Assembly: GCA_034435675.1 (NCBI GenBank)
Contig: DAOTWP010000069.1
Coordinates: 1 to 37,157 of the forward strand
DNA from: DAOTWP01 sp034435675
GTDB taxonomy: Bacteria; Chloroflexota; Anaerolineae; Aggregatilineales; Phototrophicaceae
DNA: 37,157 bases
Direction: 5' to 3'
The notes below the pieces were generated by a model that saw only the letters and a list, made by a program, of their open reading frames with translations, did no database searches and was not told where the DNA came from. Of the stretch, positions 1 through 7,897 are shown in pieces; the first letter of the stretch is position 1; the number at the start of each line of letters is the position of its first letter. A program made the position numbers and the translations under genes.

Positions 1-270
1 CGTCTGCTCAAGCAGCCCAGCGAGTATGCCGCCCTCGAACATCTGCCCCGACGGGTCGGTGTGGTTGACGGGATTCGCGCCCGCGTAGACGTAGGGGTTC
101 CAGCGCACCACCATGTCGCCCACCACGCCCATCACCGGGTCGCGCGTCAGGAAGCTGCCCAGCGCGGGGTTGTAATAGCGCGCGCGCAGGTATTGTAAAC
201 CGCTGGCGTCGGTCTGTTCGCCCGGTGAAGACATAGAGGGCGACGAAGCTGCTGGGGCAGTGCTTGATGA
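1..270 (-). pseudogene. RHS-repeat-associated core domain remnant, frameshifted and cut by the window edge
   Basis: Read on the minus strand, the first 220 bases encode the hallmark of an RHS core: LQYLRARYYNPALGSFLTRD, then NPYVYAGANPVNHTDPSG, running off the left edge. The usual preceding FTGEQTD block is present only across a frame change. LYVFTG is in one frame and GEQTDASG in another, joined at a CCC run at 221-223 that has one base too many. A TGA lies a few codons further upstream, near 288. RHS proteins are large secreted or surface polymorphic-toxin scaffolds. What is visible is only a 3' piece, so this is either a decayed orphan C-terminal cassette or a gene with a sequencing indel. 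The missing left side decides what follows the core. Confidence 0.75.
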
Positions 271-527
271 TTGGGAATCAGCAGCACAATGCTGCCCAGC
301 AACCTCTAAGCCAAAGCACGATCCTGGTCCGCCAGGCAGCGCAACACCAGGAGCGCGCTTTGGGGGCAACCACGTGAACACTCTTGGTGGATTTGATGCG
401 GTTGGTGGCTTCAGCCGAAGTGCGAAATTCGGCCATGTAACGCCAGCGCTACACAGGCGCACTTTGGGCAGCCGACCCTGGCACAGCCACGCGAGCAGGC
501 CTAGTGGATTTGATGCGGCTGGTGGCT
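271..527. other. Gene-less stretch with imperfect direct repeats
   Basis: There is no convincing gene between the RHS remnant and the 3' end of the transketolase C-half gene. The stretch holds two copies of a 29-base unit, listed separately. Weaker repeats of a GCGC-N-CTTTGGG-like block lie in front of each. A 96-residue plus-strand frame exists here, but its internal GFDAVGGFS/GFDAAGGFS repetition simply reflects the DNA repeat. No terminator with a U-tract was found after the transketolase stop. Confidence 0.5.
387..415. repeat. Direct repeat copy 1 (29 bp)
   Basis: This unit runs from GTGGATTTGATGCGG to GGCTTCAGC. It matches the unit at 504-532 at 27 of 29 positions and is offset by 117 bases. 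Copy 2 includes the last bases of the transketolase C-half gene, so this copy may be a duplicated gene end. Confidence 0.6.
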
Positions 528-532
528 TTAGC
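504..532. repeat. Direct repeat copy 2 (29 bp), overlapping a gene end
   Basis: This is the second copy of the 29-base unit at 387-415, with two substitutions. It spans the minus-strand TAA stop of the transketolase C-half gene at 528-530. Confidence 0.6.
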
Positions 533-1553
533 GCGCCACTTTGCGACTGAGTACCTCGTGGGCAGCGGCTTCGATGAACTCGAAGGTCAGCCCATATTTA
601 CGGATCAGCTCCATGTAAGGACCACTCTCCGCAAAGGTGTCGCGCACGCCGATACGCTTCATTGGGATCGGGTGATTTTCGACCAGCAGTTCGGCGACAG
701 CGCTGCCCAGACCGCCGAAGATGACATTATTTTCCGCCGTGACAATTGCCCCGGTTTCGCGTGCCGCCTGCAAAATCAGTGCTTCGTCCAGCGGCTTCAG
801 CGTGTGGCAGTCAATCACCCGCGCGCTGATGCCCTGTTCCGCCAGTCGTGCCGCCGCAATCAGCGCGTGTGCCACCAGGTCACGCAGCGCAATAATCGTC
901 ACATCGCTGCCCTCGCGGATCGTGACCGCCGTGCCAATTTCGAACGGAAAATCTGCGTTATAGATCACCGGCACCGGGTCGCGCGTGAAGCTCAGATAAA
1001 CGGGACCATCGTATGCCGCCGCCGCGTGAATCGCCATCCTGGTGGATACCGGGTCTGCCGGGGCAATCACACAGGAATTGGCAATCGCCCGCAGAAAGCT
1101 CAGGTCTTCCTGCGCCTGGTGGGTCACGCCGTCCGGTCCTGGCGTGATGCCGCTGTGGCTCGCCGCAATCTTGACGTTCAGGCGCGGGTAGTGAATGCTG
1201 TTGCGCACCTGATCCAGCGCGCGCATACTGGCAAACACCGCGTAGGTGGAGGCAAACGGAATCAGCCCCATCGTCGCCATGCCCGCCGCTGCCGCCATCA
1301 TGTTCTGTTCGGCGATACCAAAATTAAACGAACGTTCCGGAAAGCGCTTGTGGAATTCGGTGGTCTTGATCGACTTGGCGACATCGGCATCCAGGACAAC
1401 CACATCCGGGTTTTTCTCGCCTACTTCAATGATTGCTTCAGCATAGGAGTACCGGGTTGCCTGGCTTGCCATCCCTCTGAACGGATCGTCAGTCAGCAGA
1501 TTATCAATGAATTCTGAACGCACGTAATGATAAATCTCAACGGCTGTGACCAT
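528..1553 (-). CDS. Transketolase, C-terminal subunit (split transketolase)
   Basis: This is the pyrimidine-binding and C-terminal half of a thiamine-diphosphate transketolase. It transfers two-carbon ketol units in the cytoplasm together with the N-half encoded just upstream. Visible marks are GIAEQN at residues 79-84, which carries the Glu that activates the cofactor, and DGVTHQ at 141-146 in the substrate-binding part. A transketolase C-terminal fold follows. The length of 341 residues fits split transketolase C-subunits of about 310-340. The ATG shares its A with the upstream TGA (TGATG at 1551-1555), so translation is probably coupled and the two subunits are made in equal amounts. Its place at the end of a sugar-transport operon points to a dedicated catabolic enzyme, not the housekeeping transketolase. 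1-deoxyxylulose-phosphate synthase is a distant relative but is a single long chain. The substrate is unknown. Confidence 0.9.
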   Translation of the reverse strand: MVTAVEIYHYVRSEFIDNLLTDDPFRGMASQATRYSYAEAIIEVGEKNPDVVVLDADVAKSIKTTEFHKRFPERSFNFGIAEQNMMAAAAGMATMGLIPFASTYAVFASMRALDQVRNSIHYPRLNVKIAASHSGITPGPDGVTHQAQEDLSFLRAIANSCVIAPADPVSTRMAIHAAAAYDGPVYLSFTRDPVPVIYNADFPFEIGTAVTIREGSDVTIIALRDLVAHALIAAARLAEQGISARVIDCHTLKPLDEALILQAARETGAIVTAENNVIFGGLGSAVAELLVENHPIPMKRIGVRDTFAESGPYMELIRKYGLTFEFIEAAAHEVLSRKVAR

Positions 1554-2422
1554 CAGACCATCTCCTTTATTTCGCGCAGTGCCTGCTCAAACTGCTCGTG
1601 GTTGGGCGCACTTCCATGCCAGGCGGGGTCATTTTCCATGAACGAGACGCCTTTGCCCTTCACCGTCTGGGCGATCACAACCGTCGGAATGCCTTTGATC
1701 GTCAGGGCGTGTTCCAGCGTTTCGACAATCGCCTGCATGTTGTGCCCATCCAGCTCCAGCACATGCCAGCCGAATGCGCGCCATTTGTCCGCCAGGGGGT
1801 CAACCGGCATAGTGGCGTCCACGAATGTATCGTTTTGGATGTGGTTCTGATCAATAATGGCAGTCAGATTATCCAGTTTCCATTTAGCGCCCGCCATCGC
1901 CGCTTCCCAGATCGAGCCTTCCTGCACTTCGCCGTCACCGACCACGACCCAGATATGAAATTTCTTGCCGCGCAGTCGTGCCCCCAGCGCCATGCCTATG
2001 CCTGCCGACAGCCCCTGTCCCAGCGACCCGACAGTCATATCCACGCCGGGAGTCTTGATCATGTCCGCGTGTCCCTGAAGGATACTGTTGAGTTTGCGCA
2101 GCGTCTTCAGGTGCGCTTTGTCGAAGTAGCCGCGCTCCGCCAGCGCCGCATACCAGACCGGGCAGGCATGCCCTTTGGACAGGATAAAGCGATCCCGGTC
2201 TTCCCAGCGGGGATTCTGCGGGTCAATATTCATGAAGCGGAAATAGAGCGCCGTGACAATATCAGCAGCAGAAAGCGAACCGCCCGGATGCCCGGCTTGC
2301 GCCTCGTAAATCATCTCCAGAATGCGGCAGCGCACTTCCACAGCCTGCTTCTCCAGCGCACTGATGCTCATCTTTTCCTGCGGCACAACACCCATTGTCA
2401 TCACCTGATCCTCATTCCTCAC
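1553..2422 (-). CDS. Transketolase, N-terminal subunit (split transketolase)
   Basis: This is the diphosphate-binding half of a two-subunit transketolase. Motifs run in family order: GHPGGS (44-49), SKGH (82-85), GSLGQGLS (132-139), then GDGE (162-165) with the distal Asn in DQNHIQND (191-198), which together bind Mg-thiamine diphosphate. The length of 289 residues is normal for an N-half. The start is uncertain. The first ATG at 2422 has a GAGG only one base away. The ATG seven codons later, at 2401, has GAGG at about eight bases and may be the real start. The gene begins 15 bases after the TIM-barrel isomerase gene and runs directly into the C-half. Split transketolases occur in bacterial pathways for unusual sugars, such as apiose and sulfoquinovose routes. 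That is a family-level analogy, not evidence for either substrate. Confidence 0.9.
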   Translation of the reverse strand: MRNEDQVMTMGVVPQEKMSISALEKQAVEVRCRILEMIYEAQAGHPGGSLSAADIVTALYFRFMNIDPQNPRWEDRDRFILSKGHACPVWYAALAERGYFDKAHLKTLRKLNSILQGHADMIKTPGVDMTVGSLGQGLSAGIGMALGARLRGKKFHIWVVVGDGEVQEGSIWEAAMAGAKWKLDNLTAIIDQNHIQNDTFVDATMPVDPLADKWRAFGWHVLELDGHNMQAIVETLEHALTIKGIPTVVIAQTVKGKGVSFMENDPAWHGSAPNHEQFEQALREIKEMV

Positions 2423-2437
2423 CCTGACCGACCAGCA

Positions 2438-3409
2438 CTAATCCAGTTGCAGCGCGGCATAAAACAGATCAAACGCCGCCAGCGCATCATTGCGCCGGAT
2501 CGCTGCCCACAGCACCTCCTGATCCACGCGGGCAATCAGATTGCGCGCCCGGCGGATGGAGCGCCCCACAGCAGTCAGCACCTGCACTGCGTCCAGGCGT
2601 GCCGGCATTACGTCGCTGACCAGCCAGTTGTCGTAGCCCACCCGGTCCAGATACAGCAGCGTTTCCACCCAGTCCCACCAGTTAACGCTGCCGGGCACCA
2701 GATCCCAATCCCAATTGCGCAGGTTGTCGTTGATGTGCACCAGGTACAGCCGCCCGGCATGTGCCAGTTGGGCAATCGCCAGCGCGGGTGTTTCTGGCGC
2801 GTACAGGGCGTGCCCCACATCAATCGTGACCCCAACATTGGGCAGCCCCACCAGATCGCAGACATGCAGCGCAGCGGCGGCAGTGCCCAGAATCGTGCGC
2901 ACGCGGGTCTCGCTGGGTTTGTATTCCAGCGACAACCGCACATCGGCGCGATACTGAGCGGCGCTGCGGATACCTTCAACGAACCAGCCCCAGGCATCGG
3001 TGTAATCCATCTGGAAGCTGTAATCATGCCCGTCGCCCAGCGGGCAGCAGGTCACCAAATTGCAGCCCATCTCTGCGGCGATGTCCATCCCCGTTTTGAG
3101 ATACTGCACCGCCCGCGCACGCACGTCGGCGTTCGGACTGGTAAGCGACCCCATGTGGAAGATCGGTTCTGCCTTGATGTTGACATTCACAGATGAACAG
3201 ACCAATCCATAATCAGTCAGTAGGTGGCGCGTCTGCGCGACATCCTCAAATTCATGCGGATACACGATTTCCGCCGCGCCGCAGCCTTCAACCTGTGCCA
3301 GTCGAGCAATTTTTTCTGCCAGCGTATAGGCAGGACCAAAGACCTGAAAGCGATCCCGCTGTTGTCCCATAAAACTTAGAATGGCTGCGAACTTCAATGC
3401 TGTCGCCAT
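2438..3409 (-). CDS. Sugar isomerase/epimerase, xylose-isomerase-like TIM barrel
   Basis: This is a cytoplasmic 323-residue member of the AP-endonuclease-2/xylose-isomerase-like TIM-barrel superfamily. The likely metal ligands and catalytic residues are Glu162 in LEYKP, Asp197 and His200 in TIDVGH, and His225 and Asp228 in VHINDN. This family interconverts aldoses and ketoses or epimerises ketoses, and some members act on inositol derivatives. The loop NWDWDLVPG after HINDN resembles enzymes handling free sugars more than phosphate endonucleases. The start ATG has AAGGAG about 12 bases upstream. It lies between the ABC permeases and the split transketolase, so it probably prepares the imported sugar for ketol transfer. 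The exact substrate cannot be read from the sequence. Confidence 0.8.
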   Translation of the reverse strand: MATALKFAAILSFMGQQRDRFQVFGPAYTLAEKIARLAQVEGCGAAEIVYPHEFEDVAQTRHLLTDYGLVCSSVNVNIKAEPIFHMGSLTSPNADVRARAVQYLKTGMDIAAEMGCNLVTCCPLGDGHDYSFQMDYTDAWGWFVEGIRSAAQYRADVRLSLEYKPSETRVRTILGTAAAALHVCDLVGLPNVGVTIDVGHALYAPETPALAIAQLAHAGRLYLVHINDNLRNWDWDLVPGSVNWWDWVETLLYLDRVGYDNWLVSDVMPARLDAVQVLTAVGRSIRRARNLIARVDQEVLWAAIRRNDALAAFDLFYAALQLD

Positions 3410-3561
3410 GTCTACAATCTACTCCTTGTGCGCCTGCCAAATGTCAGGTCGCACTGCAAAAACCTATCCGCAAATTCATCAAGCCCGGTGAATCAACCCG
3501 CACCAGGACATCCGGTTTTTCAGTTCGGTGTCCAAAAGGACCATCACCAGCCTAAGCTGCC

Positions 3562-4449
3562 TTAACCTTTGACCGCGCCGGCAGTCATGCCGCTGACGAA
3601 AAAGCGCATGAACAGCGCATAAATCAGCACCACCGGCAGCGACCCCAGCAGCGCCGCGCCCATCAGCGATCCCCAGATGAACACATCGCCGCTGGACAGC
3701 GCATTAGGAACCCCGACGGGCACCGTCTGTGCTTCCAGCGAAGGCACCAGCACCAGCGCATAGAGATACTCACTCCACGACAGCGTGAAGGTGAAGATGC
3801 CCGCACTGACGATGCCGGGCGTCGCCAGCGGCAGCGTCACCCGCAGGAAGGCGATCCAGCGGGTAGCACCATCCACACGCGCGGATTCCTCCATGTCACG
3901 CGGAATCGCGCGGAAATAACCCATCATCAGCCATGTGCAGAAAGGCACCATCATCGTGGGATACACGACCACCAGCGCTGCCAGGTTGTCATAAAAACCG
4001 AGCTGGCGCACGACCAATGCCATTGGCACAAACAGCAGTGTCGGCGGCAGCAGGTAAGTCACAAAAATGCTCATGCCCATCACACGCCCGCCAAACAGGC
4101 GGAAACGCACCAGCGCATATGCCGCGCACGTGCCCGCCACCACTGAAAAACCCGTAGTCAGCACGGACACCAGCAAGCTGTTGCCAACCCAACGGGTGAA
4201 CTGGGTTTGCTGGAACAGGTAATTAAAGTTTTCCAGTGTGGGCGTAACAATGCCCAGCGGCGCGATGTTTGCCGTGATCTCCGAGTTGGGCTTAAATGCC
4301 GCCATAATCATCCACAGCACCGGGAACAGGAACACCAGCAGCAGGATGATCAGCAGGATATACGAGACACCTGCCCAGGCGAAATTCTGGACACGCTTGT
4401 CGGAGCGTAAACGCTGCATTCTAGTGGCAGCGCTGATGTTTGCGCTCAT
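3562..4449 (-). CDS. ABC sugar transporter permease, MalG/UgpE type
   Basis: This is an inner-membrane permease of the carbohydrate uptake-1 (MalFG) type, about 295 residues with six predicted membrane segments. The first, around residues 30-50, is followed by a periplasmic loop. The cytoplasmic EAA loop is visible as EESARVDGATRW...LPLATPGI, the docking site for an ATPase. An ATG at 4473 also opens the frame. The ATG at 4449 is preferred because AGGAGG lies five bases upstream and it overlaps the previous gene's TGA as ATGA (4446-4449). It pairs with the MalF-like permease upstream. No ATPase gene is nearby, so a shared MsmX/MalK-like ATPase is probably used. Confidence 0.9.
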   Translation of the reverse strand: MSANISAATRMQRLRSDKRVQNFAWAGVSYILLIILLLVFLFPVLWMIMAAFKPNSEITANIAPLGIVTPTLENFNYLFQQTQFTRWVGNSLLVSVLTTGFSVVAGTCAAYALVRFRLFGGRVMGMSIFVTYLLPPTLLFVPMALVVRQLGFYDNLAALVVVYPTMMVPFCTWLMMGYFRAIPRDMEESARVDGATRWIAFLRVTLPLATPGIVSAGIFTFTLSWSEYLYALVLVPSLEAQTVPVGVPNALSSGDVFIWGSLMGAALLGSLPVVLIYALFMRFFVSGMTAGAVKG

Positions 4450-5399
4450 GTGTCCCTCCTCTGCAAATACCACAATTGGAAGAATGTGATGACTGCCAGG
4501 AACGGGAAGAAGAACAGCGCAATGGCAGCACCCTCGCCAAGGCGTGTATTCTGAATTGCCTGCTGGTAGGCATACGTGCCGATCATGTGCGTGCCGTCAA
4601 ACGGTGCGCCGCGTGTAAGCACCCAGACAATTTCCATTTCGGCAAATGTGCGTACCACCGAAAACAAGGTCGCGACAACAATCACCGGGAATATTGTCGG
4701 AATGGTCACATGCCGGAAGCGCTGCAAGCGGGTGGCACCGTCAATCTCCGCTGCCTCCACCTGATCAGTCGGCACGGATTGCAGCGCGGCAAGCAGCAGC
4801 ACCGCAAAGAACGGTGTCCCGCGCCACACGTTTACGAACACCACCGAAAAGAGGGCATTGTCGCGCGTGGCAAACCAGGCGACCGGTTGCAGCCCTACAC
4901 CCGTCAGCAGCTCGTTGAAGATGCTCAGAGTGGGATCAAACATCCAGCGGAACACGACCATGCTGAGCGAGGTTGGCAGCACCCAGGGGATCAGCAGCAG
5001 CCCGCGCACCAGTCCGCGCAGCGGGAACGGGCGGTTGAGCAGCAGCGCCAGGGTCAACCCCAGCCCCAGCTTGATCGGCACGGCACCTATCGTATACAGA
5101 ATCGTGTTCCAGATGATTTTGTCGCGGAAGATCGGGCGTGCCAGCAGCGTGGTGTAATTGCCGAACCAGATAAAAGTCCCGGTTGACTCTTGTGCAATGC
5201 GTGTGTCCGTAAAACTCAACCAGATGGACAGAAAGAATGGGTAAGCGACCAGCAGGACAAGTACGATGATCGCCGGTGCGACCATGATATAACCCAGATG
5301 AGTTTCATGATCGAACCATCGGCTGATGCGCTGCCAGCGCGTCAGAGCAATTCGGCTCTCCGGACTGATTCTATTTGAGAAAGAATTTGATTTTTGCAT
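4446..5399 (-). CDS. ABC sugar transporter permease, MalF/UgpA type
   Basis: This is a 317-residue inner-membrane permease with six predicted helices. The first hydrophobic run is near residues 37-57, after an Arg/Trp-rich cytoplasmic start. The EAA motif is EAAEIDGATRLQRFRHVTIP in the second half. It forms the transmembrane channel with the MalG-like subunit, with which it overlaps by four bases. The solute-binding protein gene lies about 190 bases upstream, across a stem-loop. That arrangement is common where binding protein is needed in excess over membrane subunits. Confidence 0.9.
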   Translation of the reverse strand: MQKSNSFSNRISPESRIALTRWQRISRWFDHETHLGYIMVAPAIIVLVLLVAYPFFLSIWLSFTDTRIAQESTGTFIWFGNYTTLLARPIFRDKIIWNTILYTIGAVPIKLGLGLTLALLLNRPFPLRGLVRGLLLIPWVLPTSLSMVVFRWMFDPTLSIFNELLTGVGLQPVAWFATRDNALFSVVFVNVWRGTPFFAVLLLAALQSVPTDQVEAAEIDGATRLQRFRHVTIPTIFPVIVVATLFSVVRTFAEMEIVWVLTRGAPFDGTHMIGTYAYQQAIQNTRLGEGAAIALFFFPFLAVITFFQLWYLQRRDT

Positions 5400-5519
5400 A
5401 AGAGCGACCTGCTGTTCACATCATGACCCCCGTAACGCGGAGGCAGGTTTTCCCGGTCGGATGCACCCATTGCATGCAAAGCCACCATTGCCCGTACAAA
5501 GCGACTGCTCAATCGTTGT

Positions 5520-5574
5520 TTGGCGCATGCCGCATCTGGCAGCCACAGGCGTTTGCAGCCTCGACATGCGCCAA
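5520..5574 (-). promoter_or_regulatory. Stem-loop between binding-protein and permease genes
   Basis: There is a perfect 10-base inverted repeat, TTGGCGCATG at 5520-5529 and CATGCGCCAA at 5565-5574. A smaller CTG...CAG hairpin can form inside the loop. It lies 18 bases after the end of the solute-binding protein gene. No T-tract follows on the minus strand, so it is more likely an RNA-stabilising or partial-attenuation element than a full terminator. By analogy with malE-malF spacers it would raise binding-protein mRNA over permease mRNA. Confidence 0.55.
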
Positions 5575-5591
5575 CCACAGATGGCAGTTAC

Positions 5592-6887
5592 TTACATGCC
5601 GTAGATTTCCCGAATTTGCCCGATAGCCGTCTGGATCGCTTCATCAATTGATGCTGCGCCCGCACAAACGCTGCCGAACATGTCGGTGATGACGAAATTG
5701 GATGCCACTTCGCTTGCCGCCGCCGACGGCGCGCCAGGGTAGCCGAACATGCGCCCGTTTTCTCCCAATCCCTTGAACGCACGCAGTTTGGGGTCGAAGT
5801 TCCACGGCATCGCCGGGTTTTCTTCCAGACTGCGGAACATCGGCGAGTTAAAGGCGAAGCTGTCCACACCCAGCGGCAGCCAGACTTCCTGAGAGTTGAT
5901 ATAGCGCAGCAGATTCTTGGCGGCGTCCACGTTCTGCACGTAGTTCAGGATGCCCAAACTGTGCGTTTGCACCAGATAGACCTTGCCCGCCGGACCTTCA
6001 GGATATGGCGCGTGGTTGGTGGTTTCCATAAATTCGATACGATCGCGCCGCCCCGCCCACATCACGCTGGAAGCGTTGTTGGTGCAGGACACTGCGCCCG
6101 CGAGAAATGCCGTGTTGTTGGCACCGTCATCCCAGGTAATCACGTTGGGATCCATCGCGTCGTTGTAAAGCTGCTGCACAAATTCCAGCGCCATGCGGGT
6201 TTCCGGCGAATCCAGCACGATTTCGCCCGCTTCGTTCAGCACGGACGCGCCGTAAGACCACAGCACGCCGAAGCAGAAGTTGTTGGCGTCGCCGTCTGCG
6301 CGTCCTACCGAGAAGCCCAGCGGCGGCAGTCCGGCACTCTTGATTGCGGTGCCCGCTTCCAGCAGCCCTTCCCAGGTAGTCGGGAAGGAATCATAGCCGG
6401 CCTGTGCGAAGATGTCCTCGCGGTAAATCATCCCGTGTGCGGCAAAATACCAGGGCATGGCGCGCCAGACACCATTTACCTGGCAGGTGTCGCGCGCAAC
6501 CTGATACCAGCCCCCGTTTTCCTCGCCAACTGCTTCACAGATGTCACTGACATCGACCAGCGCTTCGGCGAACTGGTGCGGGCGGGCATACAACATCATG
6601 ATTATGTCTGGGCCTGCGCCGGTTGCTGCCGCCGTTGCCAGCGTGTCGGCAAGCTGTGGGAAACCGCCGAAGTTGATTTCAACCGAAAGCCCGTTGTTTT
6701 CTGCCCAACTGCCAACCAGCGATTGCAGCAGCGAATTCTGTGAGGCGATAAAGTGCCCCCAGGTCAGCAGTGACAGTTCCGTGTTCTGTGCAAAGGCGGG
6801 CACTGCCCGCAGCGGTCCGACCAGCGCGGTTCCGGCGAGCGCGGCACCCCCAAGCTTCATAAAGTCACGACGCGAAAGTTTGTTCAT
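5592..6887 (-). CDS. Sugar ABC transporter solute-binding protein, Tat-exported
   Basis: This is a 431-residue extracytoplasmic solute-binding protein of the carbohydrate (family 1, MalE-like) type. The N terminus carries a twin-arginine signal, SRRDFMK at residues 5-11, a hydrophobic run GGAALAGTALVGPL, and a probable cleavage after AVPAFA. There is no lipobox Cys, so it is either released or held by another means. The mature part has the family pattern: an early SLLTWGHF strand, a middle WEGLLEAGTAIK segment, and late helices with residues lining the cleft. It is the most promoter-proximal of the transport genes. Two copies of the GTCTGATG half-site seen at the other promoters lie about 70-95 bases upstream of its start. 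Confidence 0.92.
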   Translation of the reverse strand: MNKLSRRDFMKLGGAALAGTALVGPLRAVPAFAQNTELSLLTWGHFIASQNSLLQSLVGSWAENNGLSVEINFGGFPQLADTLATAAATGAGPDIIMMLYARPHQFAEALVDVSDICEAVGEENGGWYQVARDTCQVNGVWRAMPWYFAAHGMIYREDIFAQAGYDSFPTTWEGLLEAGTAIKSAGLPPLGFSVGRADGDANNFCFGVLWSYGASVLNEAGEIVLDSPETRMALEFVQQLYNDAMDPNVITWDDGANNTAFLAGAVSCTNNASSVMWAGRRDRIEFMETTNHAPYPEGPAGKVYLVQTHSLGILNYVQNVDAAKNLLRYINSQEVWLPLGVDSFAFNSPMFRSLEENPAMPWNFDPKLRAFKGLGENGRMFGYPGAPSAAASEVASNFVITDMFGSVCAGAASIDEAIQTAIGQIREIYGM

Positions 6888-6954
6888 TACAAAATGCTCC
6901 CTGAAATGTCGAAAAACGGGCGTATGTATTTCGAACAGCGCAAAGCGGCGTAAA

Positions 6955-6983
6955 CATCAGACTTCATGCGTCAGTCATCAGAC
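6955..6983 (-). promoter_or_regulatory. Two GTCTGATG half-sites upstream of the binding-protein gene
   Basis: On the minus strand GTCTGATG occurs at 6976-6983 and again at 6955-6962. They are spaced 21 bases apart, start to start, so on the same DNA face. The same octamer is the conserved half of the 15-base sites in front of the GntR-type regulator and the hydroxyacid dehydrogenase. Neither copy here is completed into the full palindrome. No clear -35/-10 pair could be assigned here. Binding by the adjacent regulator is inferred. Confidence 0.5.
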
Positions 6984-7052
6984 GTTTAGAAGAACTAATG
7001 CATGCTGCACCTGCTGATGTTACCCAATAGCTATAACTTGTGACGCGCCCTC

Positions 7053-7802
7053 TCAGTTTTCTTGCTCATCTTCGTCGTTGGCGGTAAGTTCCTCCTTCCA
7101 GTAAATCAGGCTGGAATCGATCGCACTGCGGATTGCTTCAGAGTTCTTTTCGCGCATGGCTGCCATGATGCTGCGATGACTTTTGATCGCCCATTCCGTG
7201 TTATTCCAGCGTGCAAGATAGGTCTTGTGGACGGAAACGAAAAACAACTCCTCCACAGTGCGGCTAATGCGAATCACCAGTGGATTATGTGTGGCGTCAA
7301 TCACGGCATAATGGAAGTGCAGGTCGAGTTCTGTAAGCACCTGATAGTCGAAAGTGGGTTGCAGGACATAACTTTCCAGCGCCGCCGCCGCCGTTTCGAT
7401 GCGCTGCCAGTCCGCTTCCTTCGCGTTCTGCGTTGCCAGTTCACAGTAGCCAACTTCGATCAGACGACGCAGTTCAAACAAGTCATTGCCGAGACTGCTC
7501 TCCAGCATGATGGCGAATACAAGCGGGCTAAGTGTCGTGGCAGTTGTGCCCTCGACGATGTATGTACCATCGCCCTGCCGAATATGGATCACCCCCAGCG
7601 CCTGAAGCACCTTCATCGCTTCTCGCACGGCACTGCGTCCTACGCCAAGCTGCTGGGACAACTCCAACTCAGAGGGCAACCGCTGACCAGGCTTCAGTTC
7701 CCCCTTGATTAGCGATTGTTTGAAGTTTTCGATGATTTGCTCCACCACCCCTTTTTGGTTGATGGATTGGAACGTAAAGTCTGTCAAGGAATTTTTGATC
7801 AC
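7053..7802 (-). CDS. GntR-family transcriptional regulator, FadR subfamily (FCD domain)
   Basis: This is a 249-residue DNA-binding regulator. An N-terminal winged helix spans about residues 18-85, with GELKPGQRLPSELELSQQLG, then VGRSAVREAMKVLQALG and the wing RQGDGTYIVEG. An all-helical FCD effector domain follows, with candidate metal or effector ligands including an ELDLHFH segment. Family members usually repress sugar-acid, organic-acid or amino-acid catabolic operons and release DNA on binding a small acid. The start is a GTG at 7802 with no good ribosome site. Downstream GTG codons are possible, so the N terminus is uncertain. It sits between the dehydrogenase and transporter genes, and the same palindrome precedes it and the dehydrogenase. 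It therefore probably regulates itself and the whole locus. Confidence 0.9.
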   Translation of the reverse strand: MIKNSLTDFTFQSINQKGVVEQIIENFKQSLIKGELKPGQRLPSELELSQQLGVGRSAVREAMKVLQALGVIHIRQGDGTYIVEGTTATTLSPLVFAIMLESSLGNDLFELRRLIEVGYCELATQNAKEADWQRIETAAAALESYVLQPTFDYQVLTELDLHFHYAVIDATHNPLVIRISRTVEELFFVSVHKTYLARWNNTEWAIKSHRSIMAAMREKNSEAIRSAIDSSLIYWKEELTANDEDEQEN

Positions 7803-7826
7803 AGGTTATATCACAGAACACATGAA

Positions 7827-7841
7827 ACATCAGACATCTGA
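7827..7841 (-). promoter_or_regulatory. Putative operator in front of the GntR-type regulator gene
   Basis: The minus strand reads TCAGATGTCTGATGT, identical over 15 bases to the site at 8902-8916. The first 12 bases form a near palindrome, TCAGAT/GTCTGA. It directly abuts the -10 element at 7842-7847 and so covers the expected transcription start, the place for a repressor. Confidence 0.65.
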
Positions 7842-7870
7842 AGTATGACACCGTTTTGGGGCACTGTCAA
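7842..7870 (-). promoter_or_regulatory. Promoter of the GntR-type regulator gene
   Basis: On the minus strand there is TTGACA (7865-7870), a 17-base spacer and CATACT (7842-7847). The hexamers and spacing equal those of the hydroxyacid dehydrogenase promoter. It lies about 40 bases upstream of the annotated start. Confidence 0.65.
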
Positions 7871-7897
7871 GCAACACGGCAAGCCCCGCTCATCCTG

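Noticed and set aside
260..550. A 96-residue plus-strand frame with repeated GFDA-GGFS
   Set aside because: The peptide repeat only mirrors the DNA direct repeat, with no ribosome site or family match.
504..1517. A 337-residue open frame on the plus strand over the transketolase C-half
   Set aside because: It is antisense to a gene with full family motifs and has no ribosome site and no family-like sequence; it is a by-product of the base composition.
1598..3196. A 532-residue plus-strand open frame
   Set aside because: It lies antisense to the transketolase N-half and the TIM-barrel isomerase, both with clear active-site motifs; it has no recognisable protein features.
3506..3533. Hairpin GGACA-CCG/CGG-TGTCC between permease and isomerase genes considered as a terminator
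   Set aside because: A bulged base and lack of a U-tract make it weak, and the gene order suggests continued transcription.
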